From: Lycorma delicatula
Taxonomy: Eukaryota; Arthropoda; Insecta; Hemiptera; Fulgoridae
Assembly: GCF_047948215.1 (NCBI RefSeq)
Contig: NC_134462.1
Location: forward strand, 121,480,937-121,544,936
Length of the DNA stretch: 64,000 nt
Direction of reading: 5' to 3'
The notes beneath the pieces are model-generated. The model was not told where the DNA came from and did not search any database. It saw only the letters and a program-made list of their open reading frames with translations. The number at the start of each line of letters is the position of its first letter. Within the stretch, counting starts at the first letter, position 1. Of the stretch, positions 57,417-64,000 are shown one piece after another. A program made the translations under genes and the position numbers.

Positions 57417-58180
57417 TTTCTGTTTTAAACTTCATTTCTGTTAAAGAAGAAAAAATGAGTTTCCCACTTTAATCTAACCTTTTATTGAATTGGGTTGACG
57501 AAATTAGCGACAATAGTATGTCTTTTGGTTTGGCTACGGGAGGAGAGGTTTTTGGGTTAGGTTGAGATATTCCCTTTTTTTTCTCCCAAAGGGTGTTTTC
57601 TGAGTCCTCCGCGCCACTCCGTGATCCAAATACTAAAACAAGGAAAAAGTAATTACAGTTTGGTCTTTGTTGCTATTATCTAGTGGTAGAGGGTTAGAGG
57701 GCTCCGTGTCACCTCTTTATTAAATTAGAGCAGATGAAAAGCTACTGGATGCGTTTCGAATAAACAATAGTACATGTTTCCTCTAGGATTAGAACTTTCT
57801 GTATACTTTTGTAGCAAATTACTGACAGTTTTATATTCTTATTTGATAATGGTGTTTGAAAACAGTGAAGGATTATTATTATTTTTTTTTAATTTATAGA
57901 CCTATTTTTAATTTTACTTAAGTATTGGTTTTATACCAATGTGTTTATAAGTACTTCCGTAAGTTTTGAATTTGAAAAATTCCCTATACTTTCTCTGTAT
58001 GAGTAATGTGCGTGTGTGTGTGTGTATGTGTATTTATATATTATAATGATTATTTGTAAATAGTATACTACTTGCACAAAAACTATAAATATTACTAATT
58101 TTACTTGTTTGAATTTTTAAAAACAAATAGGAAAAAAATCCACTTACGTGAAAATGATATAAGTCGTAAAGATTTTCAAA
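57414..58180. other. No recognised feature
   Basis: AT-rich; a short (GT)n run at 58012-58024. Confidence 0.4.
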
Positions 58181-58197
58181 TTAAATTATATCGTCCC

Positions 58198-58481
58198 TTT
58201 CTTTTTCCTGTTTAGCCTCCGGCAACTACCGTTTAGATAATTCTTCAGAGGATGAATGAGGATGATATGTATGAGTGTAGTCTTGTACATTCTCAGTTCG
58301 ACCATTCCTGAGATGTGTGGTTAATTGAAAACCCAACCACCAAAGAACACCGGTATCCACGATCTAGTATTCAATTCCGTGTAAAAATAGCTGGCTTTAC
58401 TAGGACTTGAACGCTGTAACTCTCGACTTCCAAATCAGCTGATTTGGGAAGACGCGTTAACCACTAGACCAACCCGGTGGG
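58198..58481 (-). repeat. SINE A copy, left member of an inverted pair
   Basis: Complete SINE A reading from 58481 down: ACCCACCGGGTTGGTCTAGT (box A within), a palindrome CCAAATCAGCTGATTTGG (at 58430-58447), box B GCGTTCAAGTCCT and a body with GATACCGGTGTTCTTTGGTG. The 3' end is GGAGGCTAAACAGGAAAAAG. The flanks TTAAATTATATCGTCCC (58181-58197) and TTAAATTATACCGTCCC (58482-58498) form a 17-bp target duplication with one change. Confidence 0.9.
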
Positions 58482-58508
58482 TTAAATTATACCGTCCCAG
58501 TCTTCCTT

Positions 58509-58584
58509 ATCATAACATTAATGGAAACAACTGTTACAAAAGACAACTGTCTTTTGTAACAGTTGTTTCCATTAATGTTATGAT
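58509..58584. repeat. Perfect palindrome with 37-bp arms
   Basis: ATCATAACATTAATGGAAAC at 58509 continues to AAAAGACA at 58545. After the two bases AC, the exact reverse complement runs from 58548 to 58584. No mismatch in 37 bp. It lies between two oppositely oriented SINEs. Confidence 0.95.
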
Positions 58585-58650
58585 GTTCAACGTACAATTT
58601 CTTCGTATACTGAACAGAGTTAAGTTGTTGCCTTGTAGAACGCAAATATT

Positions 58651-58952
58651 ACCCACCGAGTTGGTCTAATGGTTAACGCGTCTTCCCAAATCAGCTGATT
58701 TGGAAGTCGAGAGTTACAGCGTTCAAGTCCTAGTAAAGCCAGCTATTTTTACACGGAATTGAATACTAGATCGTGGATACCGGTGTTCTTTGGTGGTTGG
58801 GTTTTCAATTAACCACACATCTCAGGAATGGTCGAACTGAGAATGTACAAGACTACACTTCATTTACACTCATACATATCATCCTCATCCTCATTCATCC
58901 TCTGAAGAATTTTCTAAACGGTAGTTGCCGGAGGCTAAACAGGAAAAAGAAA
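58651..58952 (+). repeat. SINE A copy, right member of the pair (reference copy)
   Basis: Complete copy: head CCACCGAGTTGGTCTAATGG (box A), AACGCGTCTTCCC, the central palindrome, box B GCGTTCAAGTCCT (58719-58731), body, and 3' end GGCTAAACAGGAAAAAGAAA. The 15-bp target duplication GAACGCAAATATTAC occurs at 58638-58652 and 58953-58967. It shares private variants with the 58198 copy (GGAATTGAATAC; an extra T in GGTTTTCAATT), so both come from the same recent source. The frame at 58773 is not a gene. Confidence 0.95.
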
Positions 58953-58967
58953 GAACGCAAATATTAC

Positions 58968-59459
58968 TTAAACTCGTATTTTGATAGTAAATAAATAAAT
59001 TAGATGATGATATTTGTGCTGTAAAATAAATAAACTCGGTGAAAAAACTCAACGAAAGCTACTTTGCTGCTCACGTTTTCCATAGTAAGCCTGTTGCGGG
59101 AGGCTGTAATGTTTATTCTTGGTTTTTATAACCGATTGTTTTAAGTTCCTTACAGTCGTTGTACTTAATTAAATATTTTTTAGTAAATTAGGTAATGAAA
59201 TAAAATTAAATTAGCAAGTAAGTCCTAATTATTGAGAAATAGAAATAAAAATATTTTACTTTCGCTGTTCCGTAGGTGATTTTCTTCTCTTTTTTTTTAA
59301 TCGTATTATATATTTACAAGTTATTTTAAAGATGTGTGTTTTTTTTCTAGATCGTGTATTATTATTATTATTATTATTGCCATTACTATTGATTTGTCTT
59401 GTTTTACTTATATTTGTTACCTAATAAATTGTAATTATATAAACATTTTCACTTGTCAG
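58968..59459. other. No recognised feature
   Basis: AT-rich sequence with a short ATT run near 59361-59378. Confidence 0.4.
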
Positions 59460-59529
59460 TTGTCTCGATATCCTGATGGACCCACGTACACGCGACAATA
59501 TATTATACAGAAACAATTTAAGGTCGGCA
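59460..59529 (+). CDS. Candidate 70-nt exon, gene unknown
   Basis: TTTTCACTTGTCAG precedes and GTAAGT follows (59530-59535), both good splice signals. In phase 0 the peptide is LSRYPDGPTYTRQYIIQKQF followed by KVG and the exon ends in phase 1. The third phase is also open; the phase that would join directly to the DDR exon at 30188 contains a stop. If it belongs to DDR, another exon is needed in between. I do not recognise the peptide. Chance occurrence of paired splice signals in 64 kb is quite possible. Confidence 0.25.
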
Positions 59530-59535
59530 GTAAGT

Positions 59536-60255
59536 TCTGTGTTGTTTTTTTAGCATTTCTTTTCTTATAGTTACAAAGATGTTGGTTTATCACTTTTTGC
59601 ACATTGATATAAGTTTTTATTCATTATTTTAAATAAAAATATTAAATAATTACAATAAAAATTGTAATTAGAAATTTTGTTTAAAAATGAAAAGGGCTTC
59701 AAAAAAATATATTAAAATGCAAACAGTAAAATGTAAAACAAACAGTAAATATTAATATAAAAAATATTTAGGAATACTTTTAAATTCCTTTTTTTTAATT
59801 TAGAATTTTTTTAATGTCAAGTTAAATTTCTATAATTTTTTGAACGTCCATCAACTTTATACTTGCTTAATTTCTTTCCTTCTGTTTGCATCTATGAAAA
59901 TAACACAAATTTCGCGAGAAGCCAAACAGGTCCTACCACAAGTTATTTACAAAAAAAAAAAAAAATCATTTTTAAAATAAGAAAATTCGTATATTTTCCT
60001 TTTCTTTCATTATTTCTTATTTCGATAGTATTCTTAATTTGTTTATTCTAACTTACCGATTTAATTAATATTTTTGTAACCGGTTTTTGTTAACCTCATT
60101 GTTGCTGATCAGGATTAACCCCGGCCAGTGTTGCTAATCTCCCAAGGATTAACCCGAGTAAAAATACTTTTTACAAAAACGTTCTACAAACGATCGGAAC
60201 GCAAACACCGTTCATATTAAAACAAAATTAAAAGTAAATATACAGTACGATAATT
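59536..60255. other. No recognised feature
   Basis: Very AT-rich sequence. Confidence 0.4.
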
Positions 60256-60259
60256 TTAT

Positions 60260-61015
60260 CGCGCACTACATGCATTACTTGAACGGTCTTCTAGCAAAGG
60301 TTTCTGTAAATTATCATCGCAGACAGGTGTATCGCACGGGAGTGTACAAAAGGCCACAATTTCTACATGCACACCGAATACATTGCGTACAAAGCCCCCA
60401 CAAACTTAAAATAACCGGTTGGTTTATCGACCGGGTGGAAAGTAATAGAATGGGCATACTGGGTGATGTGTTTTCCACCTTAGCGGTTACAACGATAGTC
60501 AGAACAACAGATATCGGTCGTTCAACACATCTTACATGAATCGCCGCTGCACTCGCAGAAGATAAGGGTTTATTGTCGATTTCTCGACGACGAATAGCGG
60601 GCCCGATTTTATTTTACGAAACCCTTGACAGTCCGCCGTACCAGGATGTAATTATGCAATTTTTAGCTCTTCTCTAGCCGGATGAACGCCATTGTTACCT
60701 GCGACAAGACTGGTAACCCGCCATACATCCAAAAATTCCTAAATTTTTGGAAGAAATTTTTGGTGATCGCATATCTCAAAGGTCTGTGGCCCACTCGTTT
60801 CCCTGACTTATCGTCACTGATTTCTTTCTCTTCGGATTTTTGAAAGGACGTGTATCTAGTGAACCCGCGTACTCTACACGATCTGGAGCAAGCCACTACT
60901 GCAGAGATGAATTCTATTATCCCTGATTTCCTACAAAGGGTGTCATAAAATATGGTGCGAAGGGTTCTGACCTGCCTTTAGAAAAACGATGACGTTTCTA
61001 ACACTTGTTATAAGT
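60260..61015 (+). mobile_element. DUF4817-type DDE transposon remnant, plus strand
   Basis: The only plus-strand copy of this broad family. In shifting frames it has an N-terminal segment (60270-60540) and ISRRRIAGPILFYETLDSP (60575-60635). Then come QDVIMQFLALL, a decayed dimer of the QDG box (HCYLRQD), NFWKKFLVIAYLKGLWPTRF and PDLSS for the WPPRSPDL motif. The end reads KDVYLVNPRTLHDLEQATTA and NMVRRVLTCL (60840-61010). The ending resembles the GRVYSNNPRTLDDLK...RRCRKCL type rather than the VPPLP type of the other copies, so it is a separate subfamily. Stops present. Confidence 0.6.
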
Positions 61016-61234
61016 CATTACCGGTCGTGCGTGCAATGAATCAAATCAAATGCGAGTATCTTAGTGTTATAGTCCGTAATGGAATTATAGAGTATAATAT
61101 CATGATTTGCAGATAAAAATGATCTCGCTGTATAACCGCCATTCAAAATTAAATACCCGCCAGAAAAATAAAAAGACCAGCAGCAAGGAACCGATTACCA
61201 GGATCTTCAGCAAATAGATCCAACCCCCGACATC

Positions 61235-61740
61235 CTTGCGTTCCGTTCCGATCTACGATATTATAAGGAATTGTAACAGCAAATCTGACCGACAGAAAAA
61301 TTCCCTCAAAAATGAAAGGAAAATCCTAAGGAGAATCTACTATCCCATAAAAACAGAAAGAAGAATACAGACTATTCAGTCTGTATCCGGTAAGGAAATT
61401 TATAAAATCCAAAAACATTTGGAAACCGCAGTTAGAAAAAAAATTAGAATTTCTCGCTCTTATTATCCGAATAAATCCAAAAAGACTAACTAAAAAAAAT
61501 TTCGAGAAACTTTGAAAATCTTTTCTAAAACTCAAACAAAACCTACGGATAAAAGAAGAGGGCTGTTTGAGTAGAATAAAGTTTAGAGGTAATTTACAAC
61601 GCAAAGGTTCTTTTAGATTGAAAAAGAAAGAAGTTGGCTGCTGAAAACAGACAAAAGTAGAAAAACGGGTGCAGTCCGAGAAAATGAAGGAAATGTAGAA
61701 AAGATGTAAAAAAGAAGTGATATTGGCGTGGTCCGTTTAG
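61235..61740 (+). mobile_element. Non-LTR reverse transcriptase C-terminal fragment (family 2)
   Basis: The frame 61236-61493 contains ERKILRRIYYPIKTERRIQT, SGKEIYKIQKHLETAVRKKI and RISRSYYPNKSKKTN. These correspond to ERRILRKILGP...NEELYK...TMRKRRVKFYGHILRMSDNRLTK in the copy at 40219. It continues out of frame to about 61740. RT catalytic region absent. Confidence 0.6.
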
Positions 61741-63037
61741 AAAAAAAAAATTATTATATTAATGTTGCTGTTTTCATAGAATGGAAATTTAAATTCATAT
61801 TTAAGACGACAAAATAAAACATTATCCGCTTTGTATTGTAGTAAATTAAAAACACAATGTTAATTAACATTCTGAAATATTATACACAGTTTATCCGTAC
61901 ATGAAAAAAATAGTCGGTTAAGGATAAGCATTATTGCTTTTTAACTTACATTTTACGTAGTTTAATTACAAAGCTGTATTGTTATACTCGACTTTAACCT
62001 GTAATAAAGGTGTTGAGTTAACAGGCTAGGAGTAAATAAGGTTTTTGTATGTATACGTTTAGTTTTACTTGTGTATGTTTACGGCTCCATTTAAATGTAC
62101 TAGTTCTTAAAAAATTCTTCTGGTTGGTTTAGTTAGGGGTTTAAAAATCTATTATCGATTATTTATTCTACCTTCTAGCTATAAACATTAACTACAAATA
62201 GTTTTAACATAATTTCCGGTACATTAATGATATTAAACAATGGAAGGTAATTAGTTCAAGCGAAAGGGATAATCAAGTCGAATGTAATGCGCATATATTA
62301 ACAATTGTGTTTAGATATGTAGTCCTGAATTACGTATTTTAATATCAGTCTTCACATGCCGACTAATTGTATATTGTCACCGTAGAGTGCGTGTTGTGTA
62401 CATATAAGGGGTTCCTCGACGTAGCATCATCTTATACGGGGCCGTGCCTATTTGTAACGTACCTAAACCCTTATTATGCTCGATAATAACAGGTTATTGT
62501 ATAGTATGTCGAGAATTTTTTTTCTAACCTGTCTCGATTTATTCTTACGGCGACATTACTATTTTCTTCTTTTTTTTCGTTTATCTAAGTCTGTCTTTTC
62601 CCGTATAGAGTTTATTATTTTATTCGTCGGCTAATCGTTACAATAATAATATAATATTGTTTGCTGTTTTCATAACAAGATATATTTATTTGAAGTAAAA
62701 AAATAATCGTATTATATTTATTTATTTAACAATTTTTGTCAATAGACCGGTAATTTCAGTTTTTACAACACTGAAGCTCCTTTTTCGTTTCGAATGTATA
62801 CTAGGAAAAAATTAAAAGTTATTTAAACTTCATGTACAGATTAAATTACACCGATAGAAAAAAAAATGTTTAATGTGTCTCTAAGTGCGATACCATTTCT
62901 TGAATTGTTTTTTGCGTACATTACAAATGTGTAAATATAATTTTCTTATAACCCTTAGTTTTAAATAAATTACGCTTCAAAAGGGAAAATATAGTTAAAA
63001 TCTGTTAAATTTATAATTTTGCATGGTCGTACCTATG
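61741..63037. other. No recognised feature
   Basis: AT-rich sequence without domains, terminal repeats or tRNA-like boxes. Confidence 0.45.
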
Positions 63038-63039
63038 TT

Positions 63040-63790
63040 AGAATGATTTAACTGATGCTTTTCTTTTATAAATAGTCTCAGCCACAACCTGAATTAATAT
63101 CCAACAGAAATCGGCTAGTATGTTACTATTCCATTTCCCTTTATAGCGGCTTTCCATCCCCGAAATGTCTTGATGGAAACGTTCACCGTGTTCGTCACTT
63201 ACGTCTCCGAGGTTCTTCGGGAAAAAATTCAGACGTGAGTGAAGGAAATGTATTTCCAAAGACATACTACATCCTATACTTCTGTGTGAAGTAAGAAGTT
63301 GATTAACAATATCGTGGTAATCGTCGGATTTTTGTTTGCTGAGAAAATCTTTGCAAACGTCTTTTAATGAAGCCCAAGCTGCACTTTCTACATTATTTAA
63401 CATCGAGTTAAATACATATCTTTGACTAATCCTCTTATTTGAGGATCAACAAATATTCCTTGTTTCGTTTTTCCTTCACTTACATTCGGAAATTTCTGCC
63501 TGATGTACAAAAATCCGGGACTATCCTTCTTCATTGCTTTTACAAAATTATTCATTAGTCCTAGCTTGATATAGTGAGGGGGTAAAAATATTTTTTTTGG
63601 GTTCAAGTAAAGGCTCGTGAATAACATTTTTCCCATTTGCTGTTCTCACGTTTCTTCTACTCTTTGGCAACATACTATTTATCACTAGCTCGGCGTCCCC
63701 TTCCCAAAGAAAATTCATGTACTTAGTATAACCTAACAAAACAGCTATAACTTTCAAATACCACATATGTTCCAGCTATGTTTTTTATAA
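63040..63790 (-). pseudogene. Uncharacterised arthropod repeat-associated protein, copy B
   Basis: Three overlapping minus frames in order. 63766-63548 has LGYTKYMNFLWEGDAE (the CEWDSR region, with both Cys lost). 63636-63397 has LPPHYIKLGLMNNFVKAMKK, FPNVSEGKTKQGIFVDPQIR. 63403-63038 has NVESAAWASLKDVCKDFLSK, SIGCSMSLEIHFLHSRLNFF, PKNLGDVSDEHGERFHQDIS and ILADFCWILIQ. The order equals copy A and the sequence is clearly related but diverged (roughly half of residues identical by eye), so the copies are not recent duplicates of each other. Two frameshifts make it a pseudogene. It may continue beyond the window end. Confidence 0.75.
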
Positions 63791-64000
63791 TTTATTTTTT
63801 CAAGAACATCTTTTTTCATGACTATTTCAAAGTAATACCAAGCGATTGGTAGAAGGGTTTGTGTAGTAGAACCATTTTAAACTACACTTGGACGAATCTA
63901 TGAAACGGCGCTAGTCCTCAGGTTTATGAACTTGTCCTCAGTGCAACATAAGCTCATCAATATTTGTGCAATAAACGAAATTATTTTCATCGATAAAGTA

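Noticed and set aside
58651..58740. A tRNA gene at the head of SINE A
   Set aside because: The A and B boxes are present, but the anticodon arm is a palindrome, the acceptor stem does not close, and the copy has a target duplication.
1..64000. CRISPR arrays, bacterial operons, ribosome-binding sites
   Set aside because: No regularly spaced repeats with unique spacers and no prokaryotic gene organisation. The window is eukaryotic.

Overview
The window is a 64 kb piece of an insect nuclear genome. It is AT-rich and intron/intergenic in character, with spliceosomal exons, (TA)n, (CA)n and (ATT)n microsatellites and dense, mostly dead transposable elements. Nothing prokaryotic is present. The repeat types (DUF4817-type DDE transposons, RTE- and R1-like non-LTR elements, tRNA-derived SINEs, a Helitron) suggest a large-genome insect, possibly a hemipteran. 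That assignment is inference; the sequence does not name the species.

The only host gene I can support is on the plus strand: two exons of a discoidin domain receptor (DDR) tyrosine kinase, at 3097-3236 and 29978-30188. They have consensus splice sites and compatible phases and encode consecutive parts of the DS-like extracellular domain. The 26.7 kb intron between them holds most of the first half's repeats. The transmembrane and kinase exons were not found. A weak 70-nt candidate exon lies at 59460-59529.

Mobile elements, in order. Non-LTR fragments of RTE type lie at 0.5, 22 and 27.5 kb. A second RT family lies at 15.3, 40.2 and 61.2 kb, and a further FADD-type RT fragment at 46.6 kb. An endonuclease-plus-tail non-LTR fragment with an (ATT)n tail at 10.9-12.2 kb interrupts a DDE element. 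R1-clade pieces (gag-like ORF1, ORF2 C-terminus, 3' UTR) lie at 23.7-25.1, 36.5-38.2, 42.0-45.0 and 49.9-51.2 kb. Cut-and-paste elements comprise four mariner copies (4.9, 31.9, 47.3 and 55.4 kb; the last nearly complete with 30-bp inverted repeats) and five copies of a DUF4817/DDE family (6.3, 7.5, 12.2, 53.0 and 60.3 kb). A minus-strand Helitron with recognisable ends lies at 19787-20853. A Penelope-like GIY-YIG remnant lies at 56.8-57.3 kb. Two related terminal-inverted-repeat elements lie at 8.9 and 16.7 kb. Two frameshifted copies of an uncharacterised arthropod protein family lie at 51.5 and 63.0 kb. There are two tRNA-derived SINE families: SINE A (seven copies) and SINE B (three copies).

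The most notable structure is at 23690-25250. Two 5'-truncated R1-like elements sit one behind the other inside a single SINE A copy, each bounded by the same 14-bp sequence, which is part of the SINE. That is the signature of a site-specific retrotransposon whose target could be the SINE itself. Their 3' UTRs can fold into a terminal stem that a third, diverged copy preserves with compensatory-looking changes. A second notable arrangement is a head-to-head SINE A pair around a perfect 37-bp-arm palindrome at 58.2-58.95 kb.
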